A stretch of 64,000 bases of DNA. Origin: Haliea sp. GTDB lineage: Bacteria > Pseudomonadota > Gammaproteobacteria > Pseudomonadales > Halieaceae. Positions 10,696 through 21,091 of this stretch are shown here, in pieces. Both the position numbers and the translations under genes were made by a program. Each line of letters begins with the position of its first letter. The first letter of the stretch is position 1. The notes under the pieces were generated by a model. That model did not search any database, was not told where the DNA came from, and saw only the letters and a list, made by a program, of their open reading frames with translations. The stretch is taken from assembly GCA_016704305.1 (NCBI GenBank), contig JADJAL010000002.1, positions 186,001 through 250,000 of the forward strand, given 5' to 3'.

Positions 10696-11871
10696 TTACA
10701 GTGCCGGGCTGTCCTCGACCAGCCCTAGCATCAGTTTGCCAGCTTCGGTATAGATATTTTCACTGATAAAGGCATGCTGGGTGCCGGTGTACATATCCCT
10801 GAACGCGCGCTCCAGGCGATTGCCTTCCCGGATCGCGGTGGTGCCGGCCGCAAGGTGCGCCCACTGCACGATTTCACGGCTGGCTTCGGTGGCGTAGGTC
10901 GCGGCGATACGCATATCGCAGCGCATCTGCGGGGTGACGGGTGCGCCCGCTGCCACCTCGACTTCGAAGCCGGTAAAGGTATCGACCACCAGGCGATGGG
11001 CGGCGCGCCAAATCGCCTCATGGTGCGCGAGATTGCGCTGGAAGGTCAGGCGATGCGCGATGGAACTGGTCTCGCCCATGCGCGTTTTGGAAATGGCGAG
11101 TTCCCGCACGTCGTCGATCGCACTGCGCGCGACGCCAAGCGCCCAGGCCGCGTGGCCACATCCGGTGAGCGGCATCACGCCGAAACGATAGAGCGGGCCA
11201 CCGCGCAACGGCTCGCGCGTCAGCAATGGGTAGGTGTGGCTGGCCGGTACAAACACCTCCTGCAGGTTGTAATCGTAGCTGCCCGTGCCCTTGAGTCCCT
11301 GCACATGCCAACCATCGGTGAAGGTGACCTGGGCACGGGGTACGATAGCCACCATCATCAGCGGCATCACCTCAGTAGCCATCACCAGCTGGCCATTGTC
11401 CATCGGGAGGAAACCGGCGCAGACATATTCGGAATGCCCGGTGCCGCTGCCAAACTGCCAGGCGCCGGTGACCTTGTACCCCCCCTCCACTGTCTCGCCG
11501 GTGCCGTTGGGAAAGAACTGCCCGCCCATCGTCACGCGGTTGTCATTGGCGGTGAAAATAGCGTCAAACCCTTCATCGGACAGGTAAGCCGCAGCGAAAC
11601 AGGAGGACGGAATGTTCGCGATGCCGATCCAGCCCAGCGAGCCGTCCTGCCGCGCCATCTCGATCCAGGTTTCGATCAATTCCGCGAATCCCGGTTCATG
11701 CCCGCCAGCCACCCGCGGATTCATGAACTGCATCAGTCCGCTGTCCCACAGCGCAGCGACCAGTGGCGCGGTGAGCGAGCGATTTTTTTCCGACGGAGCG
11801 GCTTCGGCCAGTGCCACGGTTTCAATAGACCGCGCCATGCGCAAGCCATCGCTCTGAGCAATCGCGTTCAT
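10696..11871 (-). CDS. Acyl-CoA-dehydrogenase-fold flavin monooxygenase (HsaA/DszC-like)
   Basis: About 391 residues from ATG 11871 (MNAIAQSDG). An in-frame start 66 bp upstream only adds an unlikely leader. The protein has the acyl-CoA dehydrogenase architecture: helical N-domain, beta barrel with VTGAWQFGSG, and a C-terminal helical bundle. It lacks the GGTSE-type catalytic Glu motif of true dehydrogenases, and the AWQFGSG segment resembles class D two-component monooxygenases such as HsaA and DszC. Such enzymes use reduced flavin supplied by a partner reductase. It lies between the SDR and the FadH-like reductase, supporting oxidative attack on a ring compound. Confidence 0.72.
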   Translation of the reverse strand: MNAIAQSDGLRMARSIETVALAEAAPSEKNRSLTAPLVAALWDSGLMQFMNPRVAGGHEPGFAELIETWIEMARQDGSLGWIGIANIPSSCFAAAYLSDEGFDAIFTANDNRVTMGGQFFPNGTGETVEGGYKVTGAWQFGSGTGHSEYVCAGFLPMDNGQLVMATEVMPLMMVAIVPRAQVTFTDGWHVQGLKGTGSYDYNLQEVFVPASHTYPLLTREPLRGGPLYRFGVMPLTGCGHAAWALGVARSAIDDVRELAISKTRMGETSSIAHRLTFQRNLAHHEAIWRAAHRLVVDTFTGFEVEVAAGAPVTPQMRCDMRIAATYATEASREIVQWAHLAAGTTAIREGNRLERAFRDMYTGTQHAFISENIYTEAGKLMLGLVEDSPAL

Positions 11872-11972
11872 CAAATAGGTCCTTATGCAGTTTACGGTGA
11901 GAGCCGCTAACCTAACCGCGATGGGGAGCGCAGTCAAACGAGGCGGAATGAGAGCGCGGCAAGAGCCGGTTG

Positions 11973-14005
11973 CTACACCATCGCCGCCAGGTAACTCGCC
12001 TGGTTGATCGCCCGCTTGGCGTCCAGTTCGGCCGCTTCGTAGGCGCCGCCGATAAGGCTGACACGCATGCCGCTATCTTGTAGCTCGTCATACAGCGTGC
12101 GCAGCGGCAGTTGCCCGGCGCAGACGATCACGGTGTCCACCGCCAACAGCTGCGGTGCTCCGTTGACGCTGATGTGAAGGCCGTCGTCATCAATTTTATG
12201 GTACTCGACGCCGTTGAGCATTTTCACCTCCCGGCGAACGAGCGACAGGCGATGGGTCCAGCCGGTGGTCTTACCGAGCCCACGACCCACCGGCGTGGAT
12301 TTGCGTTGCAGCAGGAAGACCTCGCGATCGGCTTTCTCCACTAGCGGTTCCATGCCGGTGACGCCACCGCGCGGGTGATGCTCGAAGTCGATGCCCCATT
12401 CGCGCGCGAACACGTCCAGGTCCAGCGCGGCCGAAGTGCCCTTGTGCAGTATGAATTCCGCGACATCGAAACCGATACCACCGGCCCCCATGATGGCGAC
12501 GGTACTGCCCACGGGCTTGCGCTCCAGGATCGCGTCGATATAACTGATGACGCTGGAATGGTCGATACCTTGCACTTGCGGCACACGCGGCTCAATGCCA
12601 GTGGCGATGACGATTTCATCGAAGTTGCCCGCCCTGAGTTGCGCCGCGTCAACACTGGTATGCAGATGCAACTCTATATCGAGCACCTTGATCATGCGGG
12701 CGTAGTAGCGCAGTGTCTCGTAAAACTCCTCCTTGCCAGGAACACGTTTGGCCAGGTTGAACTGCCCCCCGATTTCTGCCGCACCGTCAAACAGCGTGAC
12801 TGCGTGGCCGCGCTGTGCCGCTACCGTCGCATAGCCAAGGCCTGCCGGGCCTGCGCCCACCACTGCTATGCGCTTGGGCGAGTTGGTCGGCACGTATCGC
12901 AGCAACGTCTCGTGGCAGGCCCTGGGATTCACCAGGCAACTGACTTCCTGTCCGGTAAATGTGTGGTCAAGACAGGCCTGGTTGCAGGCGATACAGGTAT
13001 TGATCTCGTCTTCACGCCCCTCTCGTGCCTTGTTCACAAACTCTGCGTCCGCCAGCATCGGGCGCGCCATGGAAACAAGGTCCGCATGACCGGCAGCCAA
13101 TACCTGTTCTGCAACTTCAGGCATATTGATTCGGTTGCTGGTAATCGTGGGAATGCCCAGCTCTTTGGCAAGACGCCCCGTGACACCGGCGAAGGCGGCG
13201 CGCGGCACGCGGGTGGAAATGGTCGGTACCGCCGATTCGTGCCAGGTAAAGTGGGTGCTGATGATGTTCGCACCCGCTTTTCGATTGACCGCCCCAACTG
13301 CACCACCTCATCCCAGGACATGCCACCCTGCAGCATGTCCATCGCGGCGATGCGGAAGATAACGATAAAGTCCTCACCAACGGCCGCGCGAATACGGCGC
13401 ACCACCTCGACCGGGAAGCGCATGCGGTTTTCATAGCTGCCGCCCCACTGGTCGGTGCGCTGGTTGGTCTTCGCCACCAGGAAGGTACTGAGCAGATAGC
13501 CGGCCGAGCCGATAATCTCCACGCCGTCGTAACCCGCTTCCCGGGCTAGCCTGGCGCAGTTGGCGAAGTCGGATAGTTGCTTCTCGATACCCTCCTCATC
13601 CAGCGCCGTGGGCATGGCCGGGGAGATACGCGATTTCACAGCGGACGGCGCTACTGCGTGCTGCGCGAACGCAAGCGGCCCGGCGTGCAGAATCTGCATA
13701 CAGATCTTCACATCGGGCGCTGCTTCGTGCACGGCCTCGGTGACCAGTCGGTGTTGCCTGGCTTCCTGCGCTGTCGCGAGTTTGGCGCCGCTACCACCCT
13801 CCTCATTGGGCGAGATACCGCCGGTGATAATCATGCCAACGCCTCCCCGTGCCCGTTCGACGAAATAGGCGGCCATGCGCGTAAAGCCATTCTCGGCCTC
13901 CTCCAGACCCGTGTGCATCGAACCCATGATGGCGCGGTTCTTGAGTGTGGTGAAGCCAAGGTCCAGCGGTGAAAAGAGGTGGGGGTAGCGTTGTTCGCCT
14001 ATCAT
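11973..14005 (-). CDS. FadH-type NADH:flavin oxidoreductase / 2,4-dienoyl-CoA reductase family, one frameshift
   Basis: About 677 residues across a break near 13275. The N-terminal half is an old-yellow-enzyme TIM barrel (FSPLDLGFTTLKNRAIMGSM, then YDGVEIIGSAGYLL). After a Cys cluster (CIACNQACLDHTF...CLVNPRA) that ligates a 4Fe-4S centre in the family, a two-nucleotide-binding domain follows (VVGAGPAGLGYA and IMGAGGIGFDVAEF). At the break, one extra A in the run before GCGGG would join IEK to AGANIISTHFTWHES. Enzymes of this type reduce alpha,beta-unsaturated or dienoyl substrates using NAD(P)H. It heads the minus-strand redox block. Confidence 0.88.
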
Positions 14006-14447
14006 GGTGCGGTCCTTGGGTTAGATGGTTTTGCGTCTCGATTGCATGTCCAACTTTTCGTCGAAAATGCCGGGCTGATCACGTTATTGTGGCGCGAACA
14101 CCCGAGTCTGCTAGTGTTCAATGTAACATCGACAGTGCTCTGGCTCGCCCTGCCCACAGAATCCACAGAGCCGACGCGATTATCGCCTATACACGAGACG
14201 GTCGTCAGGACCCCGGATTGGGCTGCGACCCGGGAGAATGGGATGACGGGCACCGGAACCAGCGCGCAGAAAACCCTGTAAATATCTGCTTTCGCTGGAT
14301 ATTCCTGCCGGGAAACAGTTAGATTTAATAGCCGGATATCATGCATAGATCACATAGTCGTTATTATTCTATTGGTGGTGGTTGTATTAACGTATATGTT
14401 AAGAGTGTATTTTCGTTTTTTTTAAAAAGCCATAACGTGGAAGTTTA
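14006..14447. other. Intergenic region at the left border of the accessory locus
   Basis: About 440 bp between divergent genes. No convincing gene is visible; short frames here lack family features. The right third (14320-14445) is clearly AT-rich and precedes the GTG start at 14448, so it probably holds the promoter of the large glycosyltransferase gene. No strong consensus -35/-10 pair was found. The base composition change here marks the left edge of the AT-richer accessory region. Confidence 0.5.
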
Positions 14448-17400
14448 GTGAACTCTTCTGAACGCCGAAAAAACCTTGTTATTCTCGGAATGCATCGCTC
14501 CGGCAGCTCTGTCATTTCCGGTGCTTTGGCGAAATGCGGCTTCCATCGCGACATCGATGATGACGCGAGAATGATGAATTCCGGTGAACTACCGGCTCGT
14601 CTTAATGTGGTAGCGATCAATGACAAACTGCTGTCAGAGGTTGGTTCTACCTGGTTTCAACCGGCGCCCGTGGCTAAACAAAAGGTCCTTGAAATACAGC
14701 AGTATGTCGCTGCCCTGGATCGCTGCAGTCCCTGGCTGTTAAAAGATCCAAGATTAGTCTTTACATGGCCCGCCTGGGATTCGGCACTCAGATCGGCGGC
14801 CAAATTGTTTGTGTATCGCTCGCCGTTGGCAGTAGCTACTTCCCTGAACAAGAGTCACGGGTTCCCTATAGAATATGGACTGGATTTATGGGAAATCTAT
14901 AATCGCCAGGCGATGCAGATAATGAACGAGCACGGCGGAACGCTGGTTCATTATGACGCGTTTTCTCAGGATCAAAATGGTGGATGGAAGCAACTGCAGG
15001 AACGCCTCGGCACTGTGGGCATTGCTATAGATCTGGCATGTGCGGCAACTGAATACGATCAACTGACAGATTGCGCCCCGGCAGCACACCCAGATGACCA
15101 CCGATTAACAGCGGGGCAAAGGCAGCTGCACGATGTTTTTCTGCAAGCCTGTGAGACCGGCCGGCTACCACAGCGACTGCCAACCCAAGGTTCAAACCTC
15201 TCACAGAGGGTGCACGAATTTGGACAGGCCTTCAATGGACTGGCTGAAGCGGCTGAACTTCGATCAGCCGTGGAGAGGATTACCTCCGAGCGAGATGAAG
15301 CCAGAGAGTCCTTCAATAAACTACTGGCACAATACGACGCATTATTAGCTATTTATACCAAGGAACGCTCAAGTTCGGCCTACCTTGAAGCTCAGCACGA
15401 GTTGGCATCGCAACGCGAAAAACTCAAACGCAAGGATGCAAAGTTGATGGCAGCGGGGCGTGAACTTGCTGATAGCCTCGACGCACAAGAAGCCATTGCA
15501 CAGCAATTAAGCCAGCGTGACAAACAACTCGCAAATAGCCAGGAAGCTGCACGTCAATTGGAAGCGAAGGCTGATTACCTGTTCGGCATACTGGATGCCG
15601 CGTATCTCAAACTACTGGCCTATAGAAAAATGCCAGTTGGCAGGTTAAGTGCTGCCGCGGCTGCGTTTTATAAATTGCTGACGTTAAGGCCTCACCTACA
15701 GACAGATTTTGACAGTATCCTCGCCGACGCCAGCGAACACGTCAGGAAGTACAGGTCCCCCTCTTTGCTCGCCGGGCGATCGCGTACGGACCTGTTTTTT
15801 ACGGTGTTGTCCCACTGGGTTCGCAATCCTGCGATATCGATTCGTGATTCGAACTTTTCGAGCATCAAACGAGCAATCTCGGTTTTCCTGGGCCGAAACC
15901 GTGGCGATATGGAGCTTTGGATACAAACAAAATTCCCAGTGATCGGTGACTCTGCAATGGTGGGTTTCAAGCTGGAGCTGGAACCCGAACTGGACAGCCT
16001 TGAACTGACGTTTGCCAAGCAAGAAAAACCCCGTGTATCCATTGTGATACCGGTATACAACGAATATCGCATGACAATATTCTGCCTGCAGTCATTATTG
16101 GAGACGACTTCAGGCGTCGATTATGAAGTGATTCTTGCCGATGATGCGTCCTCTGATCTGACCAGCACTATTGGCGAGCGTATCCACGGGCTGGAAATCG
16201 TGAGGACGGATGAAAACCTGGGATTCTTGAATAATTGTAAAAATGGCGCCAGCCATGCGCGCGGCGAGTACATATTGTTTCTGAATAATGACACTGCATT
16301 TACAGAGGGGTGGCTATCTCATCTGGTAGCTACTCTTGAAAGGGATCCGAAGGCAGGTATTGCTGGCCCGATGCTGATCTTTGGAAGCGGTCGATTGCAG
16401 GAGGCGGGAGGCATCATTTGGCAGGATGCGTCGGGATGGAACTTCGGACGGACAGATGATCCTGCCAGTCCAGAATATAACTATGTCAAGGAAACAGATT
16501 ATATTTCCGGGGCCTGCCTACTCATCCGCCGCGGATTATGGGAGGAACTGGGTGGTTTTGACCAGCGTTTTGTCCCTGCTTACTACGAAGACACGGATCT
16601 GTGTTTTGCAGTGCGTGCTGCCGGCTATAAAGTGATCTACCAACCTGCTTCCAGAATTTATCATTACGAAGGGATTTCACACGGGACCGATCTGAACAGT
16701 GGCGTGAAGAAACACCAGGTAGAGAATAAAAAGAAGTTCCTGGACAAGTGGGCACCGACGTTACAACGTGAGAATTTCTCCAATGCCCAGCGGGTCTTTC
16801 TGGCCAGGGATAGAAGCCGCAATCGCCGCACCGTACTGGTAATCGATCATTACGTCCCCATGTATGATATGGATGCCGGCTCCCGGTCAACTTGGCAATA
16901 TCTGGAGTTGATGGTGGAGATGGGTTACAACGTAAAATTCCTTGGCGCAAATTTCTATCCACACCAGCCCTATACGCAGCAGCTGCAATCGATGGGCGTG
17001 GAAGTGCTGGTAGGGGAAAAAATGGCGCGCAATTGTGCCACATGGCTAAAAGAAAATGCGCAGTATATCGACGCCGTATACCTGCACCGCCCACATATAG
17101 CGGAGGATTTTTTAAGTCTGCTGAAGGACATGAACCCCAGACCCAAACTGATTTATTTTGGTCACGACCTGCACTTTCTGAGAGAGGAGCGGGAATATGC
17201 CGTTACCGGTGACGACACGCACAGGGTTGCCGCTGAAAACTGGAAACAACGTGAATTGGCAGTTTTTAAAGATTTCGACAAGATATATTACCCGTCCCAG
17301 GTCGAGGTAGATCTGGTCGCCGAGATTGCCCCTGAGGTTGATGCTTCCGCCATACCACTGTATTTAATGGAGTCATCGGAGATAGAACCCTACATCTGGC

Positions 17401-17951
17401 AGGACCGCGCCGATATTCTCTTTGTCGGCGGCTTCAACCATTCGCCTAATGTTGACGCTATTTGTTGGTTTGTGGAAGAAATACTGCCGTTGGTCATTGC
17501 AGCATGCCCGAATATCAAGCTGAATGTGGTCGGCTCCAAGGCACCCGCCTCCGTTCAGTCGCTGGCGAGCAAGCATGTGATCATACACGGGTATTTGACT
17601 GATGATGAGCTCGCCGAGCAGTACAGACGCACACGCGTGGTAGCCGTCCCCTTGCGGTTTGGTGCGGGCGTGAAGGGAAAAGTTTTGGAAGCCTTGCAGC
17701 GCGGCGTGCCACTGGTTACAACGGGCATCGGAGCAGAGGGACTTCCGGAGTCAGATGTTGCCGTGAATGTAAAGGAAACGGCAGCCGATTTTGCGCAAGA
17801 GCTGATAGAAATTGATCGCGGCTGCAGTGCGAGACTGCGTAAGCTCGATCACTACTCGGCGTATATCGACCGATACTTCAGCAAGTCACGTGCCAGTGAA
17901 ATCCTGTGTCGCGATTTCGGCGAACCAACTATTGAGAGAGAGTGGCTATAG
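14448..17951 (+). CDS. Trifunctional sulfotransferase - GT2 - GT4 glycosyltransferase
   Basis: A single intact frame of 1167 residues starting at GTG 14448 (GGA about 7 nt upstream). Domains in order: a sulfotransferase (about 10-250) whose GMHRSGSSVISGALAKCG is the PAPS 5'-phosphosulfate loop; a charged coiled coil (about 270-375); a linker; a GT2 domain (about 525-780) with VSIVIPVYNEYR, LNNDT as the metal-binding DxD-type motif, and GGFDQRFVPAYYEDTDLC; and a GT4-like GT-B domain (about 790-1150) with DILFVGGFNHSPN and VPLRFGAGVKGKVLEAL. It should transfer at least one sugar and one sulfate to a growing glycan, presumably on the cytoplasmic side. It is the first gene of the accessory region and is followed by three more sulfotransferase genes. 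Confidence 0.88.
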   Translation: MNSSERRKNLVILGMHRSGSSVISGALAKCGFHRDIDDDARMMNSGELPARLNVVAINDKLLSEVGSTWFQPAPVAKQKVLEIQQYVAALDRCSPWLLKDPRLVFTWPAWDSALRSAAKLFVYRSPLAVATSLNKSHGFPIEYGLDLWEIYNRQAMQIMNEHGGTLVHYDAFSQDQNGGWKQLQERLGTVGIAIDLACAATEYDQLTDCAPAAHPDDHRLTAGQRQLHDVFLQACETGRLPQRLPTQGSNLSQRVHEFGQAFNGLAEAAELRSAVERITSERDEARESFNKLLAQYDALLAIYTKERSSSAYLEAQHELASQREKLKRKDAKLMAAGRELADSLDAQEAIAQQLSQRDKQLANSQEAARQLEAKADYLFGILDAAYLKLLAYRKMPVGRLSAAAAAFYKLLTLRPHLQTDFDSILADASEHVRKYRSPSLLAGRSRTDLFFTVLSHWVRNPAISIRDSNFSSIKRAISVFLGRNRGDMELWIQTKFPVIGDSAMVGFKLELEPELDSLELTFAKQEKPRVSIVIPVYNEYRMTIFCLQSLLETTSGVDYEVILADDASSDLTSTIGERIHGLEIVRTDENLGFLNNCKNGASHARGEYILFLNNDTAFTEGWLSHLVATLERDPKAGIAGPMLIFGSGRLQEAGGIIWQDASGWNFGRTDDPASPEYNYVKETDYISGACLLIRRGLWEELGGFDQRFVPAYYEDTDLCFAVRAAGYKVIYQPASRIYHYEGISHGTDLNSGVKKHQVENKKKFLDKWAPTLQRENFSNAQRVFLARDRSRNRRTVLVIDHYVPMYDMDAGSRSTWQYLELMVEMGYNVKFLGANFYPHQPYTQQLQSMGVEVLVGEKMARNCATWLKENAQYIDAVYLHRPHIAEDFLSLLKDMNPRPKLIYFGHDLHFLREEREYAVTGDDTHRVAAENWKQRELAVFKDFDKIYYPSQVEVDLVAEIAPEVDASAIPLYLMESSEIEPYIWQDRADILFVGGFNHSPNVDAICWFVEEILPLVIAACPNIKLNVVGSKAPASVQSLASKHVIIHGYLTDDELAEQYRRTRVVAVPLRFGAGVKGKVLEALQRGVPLVTTGIGAEGLPESDVAVNVKETAADFAQELIEIDRGCSARLRKLDHYSAYIDRYFSKSRASEILCRDFGEPTIEREWL

Positions 17952-17984
17952 CGGATTCGCCGAATTCCGCAACCGAGGGATTCA

Positions 17985-18788
17985 CTACGAGAGATGCGCG
18001 CAGCGCCTTTTGAAATCTGCCAATTTATCTGGATACTCGCTAACCTGTTCTTTTTCAAGTAGTTGGGTAACAGCGCAATACAGTGCCAGGTCATAGGAAT
18101 TTTTGCTTAGCACTTCCTTGAAAATGTCGCCCAGTTCTTCTGCTATGAACGAAACTGCATTGCCACTGGCCGTGGATCTTTCACTGCCGATATTTTGCTT
18201 GATGTAGCTTAAATCTATATCCATATCTCGCCTTTTCAGCGCCGCTTCAAACTTGATCATTGATGCATCAAACTCTTCAACCAAACCCACTAAACTATTC
18301 TGTACTCTAACCATCGCAGCACTAAAAACATCTGCCGTGCAGTCGTTTGTCTTGTATGTAGACTGCAATCCCGCCAGGTAGATAGTTTGATAGTTTCTGA
18401 TAACGCCATTGACATTCGGTTCCATTCTCCACTGCACATAGTCTTTAAAGTTGTACTTTTTTGCCGCTATAGCGCCTGGACTGGATGAATCTTGCTTACG
18501 CTCGAAATCGTAAACTGACAATATGCGTTCCAAAGGGTGCCTGAGTATATAGACAGGAATCACCTCTATGCCTTCTATGGCAGATGTGTCGCACAGGTGA
18601 TGAGAAGAAATAGCGCTAATGCCAGGGTTATCTCGTAAATATTGGCCTAAATAGGACGCGCCGCAGCGGAGCATGAGTTCATCGTCCCGGTGATCGCAAA
18701 AGCCCGTGCCGAAATTCCTCTCCAGAGCCCAGTCAAACGTGGTCCCGGCATTTTTGAATATATGGCCATGAGCTATTACACGTCTCAT
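17985..18788 (-). CDS. Sulfotransferase family 2-like protein
   Basis: 267 residues, intact, ending 33 bp from the convergent large glycosyltransferase gene. The N-terminal HGHIFKNAGTTFDWAL is the PAPS-binding loop in the form seen in Sulfotransfer_2 (heparan-sulfate-2-O / chondroitin type) proteins. ILRHPLERILSVYDF near residue 85 is the 3'-phosphate-binding element. A GAGGTT ribosome site precedes ATG 18788. It probably adds sulfate to a hydroxyl of a glycan made by the neighbouring enzymes. Confidence 0.8.
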   Translation of the reverse strand: MRRVIAHGHIFKNAGTTFDWALERNFGTGFCDHRDDELMLRCGASYLGQYLRDNPGISAISSHHLCDTSAIEGIEVIPVYILRHPLERILSVYDFERKQDSSSPGAIAAKKYNFKDYVQWRMEPNVNGVIRNYQTIYLAGLQSTYKTNDCTADVFSAAMVRVQNSLVGLVEEFDASMIKFEAALKRRDMDIDLSYIKQNIGSERSTASGNAVSFIAEELGDIFKEVLSKNSYDLALYCAVTQLLEKEQVSEYPDKLADFKRRCAHLS

Positions 18789-19099
18789 CAGTTGCTTGTA
18801 ACCTCAGGTCATCAAGTCCAGCGCATTGGTGTGGCAAATTCACGTACACCGGCATTTTATTTTGCATCTTGCCAATTAACAACCGAAGGGACTGAACTGC
18901 TGATTCTCCTTCCAGAGACAGGCTAAGCCGAGAAATTGATCTTGGGATTCGATACTTCCGCGCCCATGGAAAGCCGCTGAAAAACCAGCTTTCTCTGTGT
19001 ATTTGGGATCGGCGTGAAAATGTGGTTACAGCCACACTTTACGCGATGGTACGTTGACGCTTCGGGTGCAATTTTGGATACTGAGACAGTCCGAAAATA
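18789..19099. other. Divergent intergenic region between two sulfotransferase genes
   Basis: About 310 bp between a minus-strand and a plus-strand sulfotransferase gene. Frames in it show no family features. It must hold the two divergent start regions. No clear promoter consensus or inverted repeat was found. Confidence 0.4.
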
Positions 19100-20792
19100 A
19101 TGGCCTCAGGGGTTATGAATACTTCCAGTTCCAAGCAACAGTTCAATGAAATAGTCGCAATCATAGGCCTGCCCAGGTCCGGCACAACCCTCGCGACCTC
19201 CGTATTCGATGCCCATCCGTTCTGTGTAGCGTGCTATGAGCCATGGAACCGTGTGAAGGGGACTGACTTAAGCCCTGAGCAAACACCCGAGGACCTTGTT
19301 GCCAAGTTTGACCTTAGTGCGGCGCCAGACGCTAATATATTCGTCCTTAAGGAAACCACTGTCGACTCAAGTCCATCCAATGGCTGACAAAGTTCCTGCT
19401 CCACAATGCCAAATCCCACCGGGTACAAATTGTATGGTCGCTGAGGAACTACCGACATAGTTACCTATCCTTTGTGGAAGGTGCTCGCGAATGGTGGGGA
19501 CATACCGACATGGAAACTGGCGCCGAGAGCTACACCCAGTGGGTTGAACGATCACGTCACGGCACCATAAGCCTGCTGGGGCTTTACCAGAAGTATCCCG
19601 GCGTGATCTACTCGTATGAATCATTGGCGGAAAATGCACCGACAATGCTACCGCGCTTGATGGAAGCACTCGGCCTTGAATTTTACACTCAACAGGTGAA
19701 TTACCTGGAGCACTACTCGCCCAAACAGGTGCGCGGCGATGTCAGCATGTCAAAAAATCCGCGCCCAATTTCCAACGACAGCATGAAGAAGCGCGAGATT
19801 GAGTGGGCTAAACACCAGCAAGAATTGGCAGGTTCGGATGGCGATGCCCTGCGCCAACAACTTGACCAGTTTTGGCAAAGTATCCAGGAGCAAGTCATCT
19901 TCGCGGGTCCAGTACCACCGTCTTTAATACCCGATCGATTAAGAAGTCTGGTGTTACGTCCCGGGCACGAGTATCGCGAAATTTTTTCAAACAAAGAGGA
20001 ATGGGAAGATTTCCGCCGCACTAACACCGGCGTTACAGAGGCTGGCATCATAGAAAAATTTGCCGCCTCAATATCGCGTACTGGTATAAAATTTTTAGAT
20101 AAAACAGTGAAGGCCGCCGATCTCGAGTTGGTTGATGGAGACTACCGCAATTCATTTGTACATGAAGGATTAGCCAGCCGTAATCGTGCTCTTATTGTGG
20201 AGCTTTTGCGTGCATTCATGGCAAAAAAAATTGGCCCGAAAAAGATCCGCATCTACGCACCCGAAGCGCGCAGTGGTCTTGCCAGGTTCTTAGGAAAACA
20301 TTTCCCAAAGTTGCAAACCTCTGGGCATTTAAACAACGCAGTCAGCGGAAGGAATCTGCCGCCCGTGAATACCAGGACCTGGAAGCATTAACGTATAAAG
20401 ATGCTTCGTTTGATTACATCATCATGGATGACATACTTCAGAACATGCCGAATCTGGATAAGGTACTGCGGGAAGTTCACCGGACATTGGCCCCAAGCGG
20501 AGTTTTGTTCGCCACATTTCCGTTTGCAATTGATAGCGAAGAACACCGGATAAAGGCTACCCGGAATGTTGATGGAAGCATTAACTATCTGATGTCGCAA
20601 GAGGAGCGGCAAGACCGCACTGATGGGCAACCAGCGGTTGTGTTCCAGATTCCGGGCTGGAACATATTGAGGGAGTGCAACGATATCGGTTTTATTCGCG
20701 CAGAATTTGTTTTCCTGTGCTCACCAACCAGAGGCATGCTCGCCAGCCATATATCCGGGGTAATGATCCTCAAAGCTGAAAAATCTGCCTGA
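19100..20792 (+). CDS. Sulfotransferase - SAM methyltransferase fusion, two frameshifts
   Basis: Three overlapping frames read as one protein of about 563 residues. Part one has a PAPS loop (IIGLPRSGTTLATSVF). Near 19365 the frame changes to read RLKSIQWLTKFLLHN and continues as a sulfotransferase, with IVWSLRNYRHSYLSF as the 3'-phosphate element, to about residue 270. The part from about 300 resembles SAM methyltransferases of sugar loci: RNSFVHEGLASRNRALI, IRIYAPEA, then, after a second break near 20368, EYQDLEALTYKDASFDYI and LREVHRTLAPSGVLFATFPF. One missing base at each break restores continuity. The start may be 19100 or ATG 19115. It suggests coupled sulfation and methylation of one acceptor. 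Confidence 0.72.
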
Positions 20793-21091
20793 ATGCTTCT
20801 GATATTTTCATGGAAAACTCCTTGTGGCTAGAACCTTCTCTGCACAAGCAAAGTTTTTTGCTGCATTTGTAACAAAATAAAGGACGACGGTTCTTTCAAG
20901 GCAACCAACGCAATGGCTTTTCAGCTCGTCAGAAATTGCATTTCAACTTTCCAAACCAATGATATTACTATTGCGGACAATGATGTAACCTAGTGCTTAT
21001 GTGAAACTCACTGTAAGAAATAATCAATCCGAGGCATCACCTTTTCACATTTTCAAACACCAAACTTAACTCAACGAAAGAAAAGCAGTTC

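Noticed and set aside
10774..11910. 378-residue plus-strand frame opposite the acyl-CoA-dehydrogenase-fold oxygenase
   Set aside because: Antisense shadow in GC-rich DNA; the minus-strand gene explains the region.
12375..13436. 353-residue plus-strand frame opposite the FadH-like gene
   Set aside because: Antisense shadow; no ribosome site or motif.
20847..20862. AGCAAA/TTTGCT hairpin after the sulfotransferase-methyltransferase gene
   Set aside because: The stem is only six weak pairs and no U-run follows; not convincing as a terminator.
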